Assembly (NCBI RefSeq): GCF_000472385.1
Contig: NZ_AWZU01000008.1
Coordinates: 124,001 to 188,000 of the forward strand
Source: Bradyrhizobium sp. ARR65
Lineage (GTDB): Bacteria > Pseudomonadota > Alphaproteobacteria > Rhizobiales > Xanthobacteraceae
Length of the DNA stretch: 64,000 nt
Direction of reading: 5' to 3'
Shown: positions 9,419 to 17,584 of the stretch, in pieces
Numbering within the stretch: position 1 is the stretch's first letter
How the letters are laid out: each line of letters begins with the position of its first letter
The notes under the pieces: generated by a model
What the model was told of the DNA's origin: nothing
Database searches by the model: none
Seen by the model: only the letters and a program-made list of their open reading frames with translations
Translations under genes and position numbers: made by a program

Positions 9419-10788
9419 GATTCCGTCCCCCAAGCGTCCGCGCACGGCTTACTCTGTGGCACGCTGCGGTGCTGACGCTGATCGTATGCATTTTCTCCGC
9501 AGGCATTCTGCTTTTCCTCCATGCTCGCCTCTACGCCGCCTTGGACGCGCAACTCGAGCGAGAGATTGCGACCATCGGTAAGGTGTATCGGGAGGAACCG
9601 GAGGAACTGAAGAATCTTGCCTCTGAGTGGGGCATCACTTTGTTTCGGGTGGACGATGCCGGCGGCGTTCGTCAGCAAACCGAAGCATGGGAGCGAGAAG
9701 GACTGTCGCGTGCGCTGCAGATTGGCGACTCGGCATCGCCGCTGTCCTGGACGGCGTCGGATGGCCGTCGCTATCGCGTCCATAGCATTTCTGAACCGTC
9801 CTATCGCGTGGCTGCTGCAATCGAGGAAACCTCCCTGCGGGACACGCTTTGGACGCTCGCAGTCATTCTCGCGATGGGTATTCCCTTCGCCGCCGGCCTG
9901 GCGGTCGCGGGAGGTTACTTCCTTGCCGGCCGCGTCCTTTCCCCAGTCGGCGCCATGGCGCAAAAGGCTCGGGAAATCACCGCGGAGTCGCTCGCTAAAC
10001 GGCTCCCGGTCGATAACGCCAGGGACGAGTTCGGGCAGCTCGCGACAGTATTCAATGACACGCTATCCCGTCTGCAAGATGCCTTCGAACGCCTGCGCCG
10101 CTTCACGGCCGATGCTTCGCACGAACTGCGCACCCCACTCACCGCGATGCGCAGCGTGGGGGAAGTGGCGCTACAGAATAGGTTTGACGCCGTCACGTAT
10201 CGCGACGTCATCGGCAGCATGCTGGAGGAGGTCGACAGGCTCACGCGGCTCGTCGAGAGCCTTCTGATTCTCACGCGCGCCGACTCGGGAAAAGTCCAGC
10301 TGGCCCCAGAGGACCTGGACGTTGGAGGGTTGGCGGGACATGTCGTCGATCAGCTCCGTGTGCTCGCCGACGAAAAGCAGCAAGCACTCGCGCTTCGAGC
10401 TCCGATCCCGGTCTATGCTAGGGCAGACGCCGCGCTCATCCGTCATGCCCTCATGAATCTGATACACAATGCGATAAAATACACCCCAAATGGCGGCACG
10501 ATCACCGTCGAAGTGAATGCAACGGGCGGCCAGGCCAAGATCGAGGTACGAGATACGGGCCCCGGCATTCCTGCCGCGCACCGGGATCGTATTTTCGATC
10601 GCTTCTATCGCGTCGACACTGGCCGCTCTCGGGAAGAGGGCGGGGTCGGACTGGGGCTCGCGATCGCTCGCTGGGCGGTGGAGGCGAACGGCGGGCACAT
10701 CGAACTCGCGAGCGATGGCAAAGCCGGAAGCTTGTTCCGGGTCATCTTGCCGCCTACGGGTAAATCATTCGCGCTTGGAAAAGGCTGA
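9415..10788 (+). CDS. Membrane sensor histidine kinase (CusS-like architecture)
   Basis: A 457-residue kinase. Two membrane helices (about residues 15-37 and 145-172) bracket a roughly 105-residue periplasmic sensor. A HAMP segment follows (about 172-225), then the H-box 'TADASHELRTPL' with phospho-acceptor His236, an N-box 'NLIHNAIKYTPNGG', G1 'DTGPGIP' and G2 'GVGLGLAIAR'. The H-box wording is that of heavy-metal or envelope sensors such as CusS. It is cotranscribed with the regulator. The signal is not visible; the CusF-like and PepSY genes nearby suggest a metal or envelope cue. Confidence 0.9.
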   Translation: MRFRPPSVRARLTLWHAAVLTLIVCIFSAGILLFLHARLYAALDAQLEREIATIGKVYREEPEELKNLASEWGITLFRVDDAGGVRQQTEAWEREGLSRALQIGDSASPLSWTASDGRRYRVHSISEPSYRVAAAIEETSLRDTLWTLAVILAMGIPFAAGLAVAGGYFLAGRVLSPVGAMAQKAREITAESLAKRLPVDNARDEFGQLATVFNDTLSRLQDAFERLRRFTADASHELRTPLTAMRSVGEVALQNRFDAVTYRDVIGSMLEEVDRLTRLVESLLILTRADSGKVQLAPEDLDVGGLAGHVVDQLRVLADEKQQALALRAPIPVYARADAALIRHALMNLIHNAIKYTPNGGTITVEVNATGGQAKIEVRDTGPGIPAAHRDRIFDRFYRVDTGRSREEGGVGLGLAIARWAVEANGGHIELASDGKAGSLFRVILPPTGKSFALGKG

Positions 10789-11083
10789 TGTTCTCCTTCT
10801 GGATTGAGCAGGACACCAAAAGCTGCATGATCGCGAGATGGACTGCGGCCAATTCCCTCTTGAGCGACGTGGGTTGCCCATTCCTGCGGAAGGTGAGCTG
10901 CATATTTTGCACCGTTCGGAGCTCTAGCCGCGCCTGAGGTGATTTCCGAAGCGTCTTCAGCGAGGTCGGTTCTCTCCGACTGCACCAGGCAGTCGTTCGT
11001 TTGTCTCGCTTATCTGGCCGTGTCGAGGCGTTCATGTCCGGACCGGAATAGATGTTGTAGGTACAGTCGAAAGGAGACAAGTT
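10789..11083. other. Gap between kinase and Rieske gene
   Basis: Nearly 300 bases with no credible gene on either strand. A short GAAAGGAGAC ribosome site sits just before the Rieske start. No clear hairpin terminator was seen. Confidence 0.4.
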
Positions 11084-11671
11084 ATGGTATGTCAGGACCC
11101 AGTGCGACGCTCGCTGCTGCTAACGGCTCTGGCCGCCGGCGCATACCTGGCTGGCAAACCTGCTGCGGCTGAGGAAGATCAGCCCGGAAGCGATGAGCGA
11201 CCGCAAAAGGGTGATTTTCTCGTTCACTCCGAAGGGGAGCATGCGGACGAAATCATCAAACCGAGCGATCTCACGCTAGGCGGGCCGCCCGTGCACGCCT
11301 GGCCGAAGGACCCGCAATCCTCGGTGATCCGCAAGGGATCGCGGCTCAACGAGATTGTCCTGCTAAGGCTTGATCCGGGCGAACTCGACGAGCAGTCTCG
11401 ATCGCGATCGGCCGATGGTATCGTCGCCTATTCGGTGGTTTGCACTCACGCCGGATGTCCCGTCTCCGAGTGGGTGAAGGCGGCAGAAACTGACAAGAAA
11501 ATTCTGAAATGTCCGTGTCACAACTCCGAATTCAATCCACGAGAAAGCGCACAAGTTGTGTTCGGGCCCGCACCCCGGCGTCTGGCGGTGCTTCCGCTCG
11601 CGATCGCCGAGGGCTCGCTCACGGTGGCTGCACCATTCGTCGGAAAAGTAGGTGCTCAGCAGGCGGGATAA
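11084..11671 (+). CDS. Rieske [2Fe-2S] protein (ubiquinol-cytochrome c reductase iron-sulfur subunit-like)
   Basis: A 195-residue protein with the two Rieske cluster boxes: C120-T-H122-x-x-C125 in 'CTHAGC' and C143-P-C145-H146 in 'CPCHNSEF'; Cys125 and Cys145 would form the usual disulfide. An N-terminal RRSLLLTALAAGAYLAG segment (from residue 8) looks like a Tat-type anchor or signal, so the cluster domain would be outside the inner membrane. No cytochrome b or c1 gene is nearby, so this is a stand-alone Rieske protein rather than part of a bc1 operon. Partner unknown. Confidence 0.8.
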   Translation: MVCQDPVRRSLLLTALAAGAYLAGKPAAAEEDQPGSDERPQKGDFLVHSEGEHADEIIKPSDLTLGGPPVHAWPKDPQSSVIRKGSRLNEIVLLRLDPGELDEQSRSRSADGIVAYSVVCTHAGCPVSEWVKAAETDKKILKCPCHNSEFNPRESAQVVFGPAPRRLAVLPLAIAEGSLTVAAPFVGKVGAQQAG

Positions 11672-12004
11672 CAGTCACGCGGTCAAGCTGGAATTGTTTC
11701 GCGAAAGCGGCAACGGGAGTCGCAGCCGCCGGCGTCTGTCGGTTACAAGGCTCCCCCCAATCATCGATTGTGCGCGCTCCTCGAAGCGGAACGGAACGGC
11801 GAACGTCAGTCCGGCGCAGACTTCGCTGACCGGGTGATGGTTGGTACAGTTGGCGGAGGTAAGTGGGGATTTTCGTCTGGTCGTGGGTACCTCCCTTATT
11901 GATCGAGATACCTGCTCTTATCGAAGCTGCTGTTTCACCATCACCCATCTGATCCAGCAGAGATGACCGGCGTTTCGGCATTCGATTGTGAGCGGGGTCC
12001 CTGG
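11672..12004. other. Intergenic stretch with a duplicated leader sequence
   Basis: No convincing gene. Bases 11888-11972 resemble the leader of the PepSY gene (8310-8395) in the same orientation, including the GGGAGGTA ribosome-site block read on the minus strand, but no signal-peptide gene follows it. It may be the leftover front end of a lost PepSY-type gene. Confidence 0.45.
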
Positions 12005-12963
12005 TCAGCACCCCGCTCGTCCGACTTCGCGCTGTTTCGATGCCTTTGAAGTCCAGCCGAGCGATTTCAGCCGACCAAGATCGCTCGACGCGTCCGCAAG
12101 CAGCCACTCGCGAAAGGTCGCGATCTTCGGCAGAGTCGCCGTCGCCCTTGGACAAACAATCCAATAGGTCCTCGACACCGGTATGGAGGCCGGGAAAGGC
12201 CGCACGAGCCGGCCGTTGATCAGATCCCAGGCCGCCAGCGTCGTGCGCGCAAGCGCCACACCCTGGCCGTTGACCGCCGCGTCGATTACCGTGCTCGCGC
12301 GGTTCAAGACCGGACCGTGCGTGACGCCGGCCCAGTCGATTCCGACGCCTTGGAGCCAGTTTTGCCAGTCGGCGCGGCTGTCGAGATGGATCAGTGGAAA
12401 TTTGAGAATATCGGTCGGCCTCTCGAGGCGGCGCCGCCCCGACAACAGCTTGGGGCTGCAGACTGCAAAGAGCTGCTCCGGGCTCAGCCTTACCGTGTCG
12501 AGTCCCGGCCAATTGCCGTCGCCATGGCGCACCGCGAGATCGACCTCCTCCCGCGCGAAGTCCACGTGATGCATCGTTGCGGAAACACGCAAATCGATGC
12601 CGGTGTGGGCTTCGGCAAAGTGGCCGAGCCGGTGCACCAGCCACTTTGCGGCAAGTCCGGCGAGGTGCTGACCGTGAGGACGCCTGCGCTCTGGCGCTTC
12701 AACAGGCGCTCCGTCCCTGCCCCGATCCGGTCAAGCGCATCGCGCACCACCGCGAGATAGTCCCGGCCGGCCTCAGTGATGATCAAGCGCTGCCGTTCAC
12801 GATTGAACAGCTTGATTGCGAGTTCGGTTTCCAGTGCCTTGACCTGATGGCTCACGGCTCCTTGCGTAACACAAAGCTCCTCTGCCGCGCGCGTAAAGTT
12901 TTCATGCCGGGCCGCGGCCTCGAAAGCCTTCAACGCGTTTAGCGGCGGCAGTCGCGGTCGCAT
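12005..12963 (-). pseudogene. LysR-family transcriptional regulator (GcvA type), split by a one-base frameshift
   Basis: The N-terminal frame (from ATG 12963) carries a complete winged helix: 'LNALKAFEAAARHENFTRAAEELCVTQGAVSHQVK'. It runs to 'GVLTVSTSPDL' and then leaves frame. The second frame (ending 12005) resumes with 'HRLGHFAEAHTGIDLRVSATMHH' and the full co-inducer domain to the C-terminus. Restoring one G near 12652 (TTG-GCC in place of TTGCC on the coding strand) rejoins the frames as a normal regulator of about 320 residues. It is divergent to a DUF1127 gene, a common pairing. It is either a recent pseudogene or a sequencing error. Confidence 0.85.
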
Positions 12964-13092
12964 CGTCAGGCTTTCTGGACGGGTCAATGAGAAAAACTAG
13001 GTCAAGCCCGAGAAACGATGCTTTGCGGGCTTCACCCCGCCGATCCTATTCAGACGGCGGAATAAGGAAATGATGGGATTTGGAGCCATTCG

Positions 13093-13329
13093 ATGTCAAC
13101 GATATTCGGCAGTACCGATCTTCTTCCGCAAGTCCGACGCGGTGCAGGAGCCGGTGGTCATCAACGCAATATATGGCGGCTGCGGCTCGCCAAATGGCTC
13201 TCATGCAGCGAGCGGATGAGCCAGCGCGCTGATCTACGTGCCATCGCCGACAACCCGCATCTACTCGCGGACCTCGGGCTCACCCGGGATGAGGCCCTGG
13301 AGCAGGCCAATACGCCGTTCTGGCGGTGA
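13093..13329 (+). CDS. DUF1127 (YjiS-like) small protein
   Basis: A 78-residue protein with the DUF1127 signature at the C-terminus: 'RADLRAIADNPHLLADLGLTRDEAL' ending in 'NTPFWR'. The preceding basic helix 'NIWRLRLAKWL' is also typical. Such small arginine-rich proteins in alphaproteobacteria are linked to RNA and phosphate or carbon metabolism. It is divergent from the LysR-type gene, which usually controls it in this arrangement. The exact start within the N-terminal 25 residues is uncertain. Confidence 0.75.
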   Translation: MSTIFGSTDLLPQVRRGAGAGGHQRNIWRLRLAKWLSCSERMSQRADLRAIADNPHLLADLGLTRDEALEQANTPFWR

Positions 13330-13581
13330 CCCGACAAGGTCATCCATTATCCAGGAAGCAGGGCTAAACCAGATTGTGTACGATGCGTACTACGCCTATG
13401 GAAAGAGATGGTGAAGCGGGCAAGCCCGCTGGCCAATTCGCGAGTTGATGTCGAACTGACAATCGGAGAGCGATCTCCGCTGAAGTGTCCATTCTACCGA
13501 TTCAGTGTTTGCACCGCGCCAATCAGCTTACCCGCACCCTCGATTGCGAGGTGAACTTGTCGGCGGCCGATACGGCAACGG

Positions 13582-13815
13582 CTACTTCCGCTCTTTGACT
13601 TGGCCACTGCTGTCTACGACGATCGACACCTCCTTGCCATTCTTCGTCGCTTTCGCGGAAATTCCTTCGGCGGTAGATTTGATGTCCCGGACTTGAGAGT
13701 AGCCAGCCGATTGGAGTTTGGCGACGAGTTCCTCTTGCGTGAGCGCGTGCGCAGGTGTGAAGAAGGCGACGATCAAGCAGCAGGCCAGAGTCCGAGACAG
13801 GGTTCGCACCGACAT
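13582..13815 (-). CDS. Short PepSY-domain periplasmic protein
   Basis: Starting at the ATG of 13815 it gives a 77-residue precursor with a signal peptide (about residues 1-24, ending FFTPAHA). The mature domain is a single minimal PepSY unit: 'LTQEELVAKLQSAGYSQVRDIK' then 'AKATKNGKEVSIVVDSSGQV'. The frame is open to 13896 but the upstream residues are not signal-like. It is a stand-alone gene; a larger PepSY protein is at 7763-8305. Confidence 0.75.
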   Translation of the reverse strand: MSVRTLSRTLACCLIVAFFTPAHALTQEELVAKLQSAGYSQVRDIKSTAEGISAKATKNGKEVSIVVDSSGQVKERK

Positions 13816-13948
13816 GACTTCGCTCCACAATTTTGTGCTGGTCACGAAAGCGTCCTTGCGGATCGCAACGTCTATTCGACAGGGCAGTTCCGTCATCGGA
13901 CGCTATCCCTGAAAATGCTGGCTCGGCGCCAGAGCCGAGATTATCTGG

Positions 13949-14242
13949 TCAATGCGATTTGTGCTGCACCTTGTCATCCCTCACACGAGGAGCCGTCGGC
14001 ATCACCGGATCGGATCCAGGCTCGCCCGCATATGCGTCCAATACACCGAGCGCGATGCCGAAGCCCTCGCTAACCCTATCTGGGTCCCCCCAGTATGTGA
14101 CTGTGTCGATTGGACAAAGGACAGAATTGCCGAGGACTTGATCGGACGACGTACCAAATGGCATCTGCACCGATGTTAATTCGCCAACGCGTGGCACGGC
14201 CGGGTGCACGGCGTTCGACGTCGGTCGGCTTGCGGTCGCCAC
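13949..14242 (-). CDS. Hypothetical protein, weakly supported
   Basis: An open frame of up to 97 residues downstream of the Cj0069-like gene on the same strand. It has a reasonable amino-acid mix ('SDQVLGNSVLCPIDTVTYWGDPDRV', 'GFGIALGVLDAYAG') but no recognised motif. Other frames across this stretch are also open, so it may be chance. Confidence 0.25.
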   Translation of the reverse strand: MATASRPTSNAVHPAVPRVGELTSVQMPFGTSSDQVLGNSVLCPIDTVTYWGDPDRVSEGFGIALGVLDAYAGEPGSDPVMPTAPRVRDDKVQHKSH

Positions 14243-14315
14243 CAGAGCTGGCCGGCAATTCTCTCTCGTCCATGCGCAATCTCCTCGACCAGGTTCTGTA
14301 ATCGATCACTAGAGG

Positions 14316-15398
14316 CTACGGTCGACCGCACCTCGCTCCCTCGGTTTGCCGAATGCGGTTCATGACCGTCCGTGCTATTGCGGCCGGCGCCTCGTCAGGA
14401 ATCGCGAAGCATGAACTCGCATTGATTTCGCAGAGGACATATGTGTCGGTGCCAGCCGCGTCTTGCGGACCGTAAAGGAAATCCGCGTCCCAGATTACCG
14501 GCAGCGACGATTCATCAATCGCCAGCGTTTCCATGAGCTGGGGAGTCCATTTATCCTCCATCAATCTTCGTAGCGCTTGGAACGGCAAGGCGTCCGGCCC
14601 GTGCATGATCCGAGGCCCAGGTTGTGCCTCAGGTGAGTCCGGTCCTTCCGGGGGCGGCGGGATCAAGGCCTTGACCAGTTGGTGGCCAAAGCCTGCAACC
14701 TTCGACCCGCTCATGTAGCACCGGATCATCCCCTCGGGCAGTCGAGGTTGGAACGCCTGATCGATGATGCAGCCGCCCCACCCAAAATACGGCTCGCACA
14801 GAGCAATGAAAGCCCCAAGTGGCATCTCCTCGGGTCGGCTACCGCGCTGCGCGTGCAGCACGCGAACCCTCGTGTCCGTATCCGGCAAGATTTCGACCTT
14901 CCAGACGCCTTGTCCTCCGTTTCCGCGGTTCTGCTTGAGCACGCGTGGACCGCCCGCTCGAAGGCGCGACGGGAATTCGGTGCGGAACGCATCAGCGCTG
15001 TCGTAGCAATGAGTGTCGGCGCCCCAGCCCAGGTGGCGCGTTCGGTAGAGCACCTCCTTGACGCCCATCTTCAGGATGACGTCGGGATGTGCGCTGACCC
15101 ATGGGCCTTGCGCTGCGATCTCTCGCAACAGCGGATCGAGCGCCGCGCGCGTCTTGCCTTGATGGATCGGATCGACCCAGACCAGAACACCGTGCGCCGT
15201 CAGCAGCTGGTCCCGGACCGCGCCAGCGAAGCTCTCGTCATAGATAACCGGAAAGGCTTCGATACCCGAATCGGCGAGCGCCTCGAATACCCGGACGAAA
15301 CGACTGTTCTGGGACGTCGCCTCCCGACGCGCGCTGTCGTCGCCGCGCCAGAGGATCGCGATTGTGGAATGATGAAATGCCCGACCTTCGGTGTTCAT
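14316..15398 (-). CDS. Cj0069-family ATP-grasp-like protein
   Basis: With the ATG at 15398 this is a 360-residue soluble protein that resembles the Cj0069 family. The ATP-grasp-like features are 'GPRVLKQNRGNGGQGVWKVEI' near residues 150-170, 'IIDQAFQPRLPEGMIRCYMSG' in the middle, and a C-terminal 'DADFLYG...YVLCEINASSCF' metal-binding-type motif. The reaction is unknown; ATP-dependent carboxylate-amine ligation is the family-level expectation. The frame extends to 15467 but the upstream part lacks a ribosome site. Not linked to any pathway gene in this window. Confidence 0.7.
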   Translation of the reverse strand: MNTEGRAFHHSTIAILWRGDDSARREATSQNSRFVRVFEALADSGIEAFPVIYDESFAGAVRDQLLTAHGVLVWVDPIHQGKTRAALDPLLREIAAQGPWVSAHPDVILKMGVKEVLYRTRHLGWGADTHCYDSADAFRTEFPSRLRAGGPRVLKQNRGNGGQGVWKVEILPDTDTRVRVLHAQRGSRPEEMPLGAFIALCEPYFGWGGCIIDQAFQPRLPEGMIRCYMSGSKVAGFGHQLVKALIPPPPEGPDSPEAQPGPRIMHGPDALPFQALRRLMEDKWTPQLMETLAIDESSLPVIWDADFLYGPQDAAGTDTYVLCEINASSCFAIPDEAPAAIARTVMNRIRQTEGARCGRP

Positions 15399-15794
15399 GT
15401 GCAAGCTCCACGACGGATTAGCTGTCGCGCAGAGCTTGGACCGAAGTCTCACGGGGAGTCTGCTCACCCCCGTGTCGGGATTCTAGCGATCTCGCACCCG
15501 AGTTTCAAGATTGAGGTTTGCTTCCCCGAACACGCCGTCGCAACACATCCAGTGCGGTGGCAGCTCGCGCGGTCCAAGACCCCGGCCAGAAAGCACAGGA
15601 TCCGCGCCGCGCCTGCGGAATTGCAGATTGCCAAGTATTTGTTGCAGTGAAACTGGTCGAAGTGGAGTCCGAAGATAGACCTCCCAGACCTGCGTCACGA
15701 ACGGCAGCGCAATTGCACCAGAAGCGCGCACCAGGTCAGGCAACCAGGAACAGCCGGTGCGGGAGACAGCCAACAAGTCTGCCGGCGATCGGCG
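15399..15794. other. Stretch without a recognisable gene
   Basis: About 400 bases upstream of the Cj0069-like gene and downstream of the decayed VapC. Short frames occur on both strands (for example 15483-15776 minus and 15518-15808 plus) but none has a recognisable domain or ribosome site. Confidence 0.4.
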
Positions 15795-16045
15795 CGATGC
15801 GGACTTAGGCGACCATGATGATCGCGAGCGCCGTGCGTGACCGTGATGATTTCAGACCAAGGCCCTCGATGAAACGTACCATCTCATTGTCGACGTTCTG
15901 TCGACCTGCAACAATGAGAGCTTCCGCCACGGTTACCTACAGATATCAGGACTTCGGTTTCGGCCTCCAGCACTCTGATGCACGCATCGGCAATTGGTTC
16001 TCCCAAAATGATCGCCATAAGCGCCGACGTATCGACGGCTATCAT
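15795..16045 (-). pseudogene. Decayed VapC-like PIN-domain toxin
   Basis: The coding frame starts at ATG 16045, overlapping the antitoxin stop as ATGA, and reads 'MIAVDTSALMAIILGEP...CIRVLEAE', the PIN-domain front with its first acidic residue (Asp5). After 'EVLIS' the frame shifts by one base, continuing 'VTVAEALIVAGRQNVDNEMVRFIEGLG', then shifts again to 'EIITVTHGAR' before losing similarity. The last third, with the remaining acidic residues, is absent. The toxin cannot be made as an active nuclease from this sequence. Confidence 0.75.
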
Positions 16046-16302
16046 TTGGGCAGCCCATCTCCGTCATAAAGAAAATCCTGGCTCCTTGCAGGGTTTGGTC
16101 CGGGTTTGGCGTTTGCGACGCCAGAAGCACGGATAGCCTCAAGCAATTCCTTGCGTCCACGGGCGTCCAGACGCGCGCTCTTGACAGGGACAAGTTGCAC
16201 GGCCGACTGACCGTGTCGTGTCAGGATTATTTCGTCGCCCCCCTCTGCCCGGCGTACCAGGTCGGTGAGTTGGCCCTTGGCTTCGGTGACGGAAATTTTC
16301 AT
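16042..16302 (-). CDS. Type II antitoxin, Phd/YefM (VapB-like) family
   Basis: An 86-residue protein from the ATG of 16302. The N-terminus 'MKISVTEAKGQLTDLVRRAEGGDEIILTRHGQ' is the classic Phd/YefM DNA-binding fold, followed by 'SAVQLVPV'. The C-terminal tail would neutralise the toxin. It is first in the pair and overlaps the VapC-like reading frame by ATGA. Because the toxin is disrupted, it is now an orphan antitoxin that may act only as a repressor or as immunity against related toxins. Confidence 0.8.
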   Translation of the reverse strand: MKISVTEAKGQLTDLVRRAEGGDEIILTRHGQSAVQLVPVKSARLDARGRKELLEAIRASGVANAKPGPNPARSQDFLYDGDGLPK

Positions 16303-16589
16303 TGATGCCGCATCGTCGATATCCATGAGCAAAAAATATGGACCATTCAATGGTCCATATCAACAGACGCAATTGGATGTGCGCCGTCCCATTGCGAGGA
16401 AATCTATCGCACGTCATCGACAACAATGCCGTGAAGCCCACTAGCGAACGGCAAACTCGGGGGCAAAGGGCGACCTCTCGAAAACTAGCAGCTTCCGAGA
16501 GGCTTACGATAAGGCTTCGGCGGCACTTTTCTCTCTTAGCCAATTGGCCCCACATTCACAGACCAACGTTCAATAGAATGATGGAATAA

Positions 16590-16833
16590 ATGATCAAGCC
16601 GATTTCATCGCTCGCACCTTGAGGAGGCAGCAGCCATGTTCAAGGCTCTGTGTGATCCCGCGCGGCTCCAGACTCTCATCACTTTAGCTGCGGGGGAACG
16701 GAATGTTAGCGAACTCGTTCAAGCCGAACACGACAGGATAGTCACGGTTTCGGGGCGCCTGAAGGTGCTGCTGCAGGCCCGTTTGGTCAAACTCGTCAAG
16801 AACGCCATCGCGCACGCCGGCGAAAATCACTGA
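16590..16833 (+). pseudogene. ArsR-family metalloregulator with frameshift and internal deletion
   Basis: The natural start is ATG 16590 (MIKPISSLA), but an extra base near 16615-16618 breaks the frame before 'LEEAAAMFKALCDPARLQTL'. The rest is readable from ATG 16636 as 65 residues: 'FKALCDPARLQTLITLAAGERNVSELV' and 'RIVTVSGRLKVLLQARLVK'. The sequence then jumps to 'LVKNAIAHAGENH', the usual C-terminus, so roughly 20 codons encoding the wing hairpin are missing. GTCAA repeats at the joint suggest slippage or recombination. The gene precedes a His-rich protein, as metal-sensing ArsR genes often do. DNA binding is doubtful without the wing. Confidence 0.75.
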
Positions 16834-16852
16834 CTGAAGGAAAGGACATCGA

Positions 16853-17212
16853 ATGACCACCTGCAATCTTGCGCATCACACCAACCACGACCACACGCAT
16901 GGACCCGGCTGCGGCCACGTTGCCATCCGACACGGCGACCACGTGGATTATCTCCACGATGGACATCTTCACCATCCGCATGCCGATCATGTGGATGAAC
17001 ATGCGATTGAGGTGAGCGACAGGAATCCGGATGGTTGCACGCCCGACCATCGCAACTCCGGGCATGACGCCGCTCACGTTCATGGCCCTGGCTGCGGCCA
17101 CGAAGCGGTTCCGCATGGCGATCATGTCGATTATCTCGTCGCCGGTCGTCTGCACCATCCGCACGGCAACCACTGTGATGATCACGGTCCGGTGGAGATC
17201 GTGCGAAATTGA
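16853..17212 (+). CDS. Histidine-rich metal-binding protein with internal duplication
   Basis: A 119-residue protein with about 27 histidines. Two copies of a 37-residue unit occur at residues 14-50 and 75-111, each with 'HGPGCGH', 'HGDHVDYL' and 'LHHPH'. No signal peptide is visible, so it probably acts in the cytoplasm as a zinc or nickel buffer, or as a metallochaperone. It follows the ArsR remnant by 20 bases and lies 450 bases from Zur, so zinc is the likely metal. It is well preserved although its regulator is broken. Confidence 0.75.
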   Translation: MTTCNLAHHTNHDHTHGPGCGHVAIRHGDHVDYLHDGHLHHPHADHVDEHAIEVSDRNPDGCTPDHRNSGHDAAHVHGPGCGHEAVPHGDHVDYLVAGRLHHPHGNHCDDHGPVEIVRN

Positions 17213-17363
17213 GCACGACTGCGCCGGAGCAGCGAGCAGCCGAGTTGCTCGCGCCGTTTCAGATTGTCGGCAAATCCAATTGTTCCGTCGCTTGCGGGTG
17301 CGGCGTTGAACCGGGGACAGCTAGGTTTTGCGGCGCTTCGGATAGTTGCGCGGCGCAACGGTC

Positions 17364-17573
17364 TCAGATTTCGGTGTAATCCAGGATCGTATGTTCTCCG
17401 GACCATACCTTGTCTGCGTCGTAGACCCGCTCGCGGCGCTTGGATCTGAAGTTTATCCCGAGAACGATCTCTCCCGTGGCCGAAGTGTCGCGGACTGTCT
17501 TCCCACCATATAGGTATCCGGACGGGGTCGAGACTGGGAGGTCGGAGTCTCTCCCGATTTGGAGCTTGGTCAT
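17364..17573 (-). CDS. Small hypothetical protein, candidate Zur target
   Basis: A 69-residue protein from ATG 17573 (a GTG at 17579 is also in frame). The sequence is mixed and plausible for a small beta-rich domain ('GYLYGGKTVRDTSATGEIVLGINFRSKRRERVYDADKVWSGEHTI' region), with no cysteine and no signal peptide. I do not recognise the family. Its start lies about 12 bases from the Zur-box-like palindrome it shares with the divergent zur gene, so it is probably zinc-regulated. Confidence 0.5.
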   Translation of the reverse strand: MTKLQIGRDSDLPVSTPSGYLYGGKTVRDTSATGEIVLGINFRSKRRERVYDADKVWSGEHTILDYTEI

Positions 17574-17584
17574 CGACACTCCGG

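Noticed and set aside
14679..15650. Long plus-strand frame of over 300 codons
   Set aside because: It lies opposite the Cj0069-like gene, has unnatural composition, and no ribosome site.
16853..17212. Tandem His-rich repeats considered as a CRISPR or DNA repeat array
   Set aside because: The two units are diverged at DNA level and keep the reading frame, so this is a protein-level duplication.
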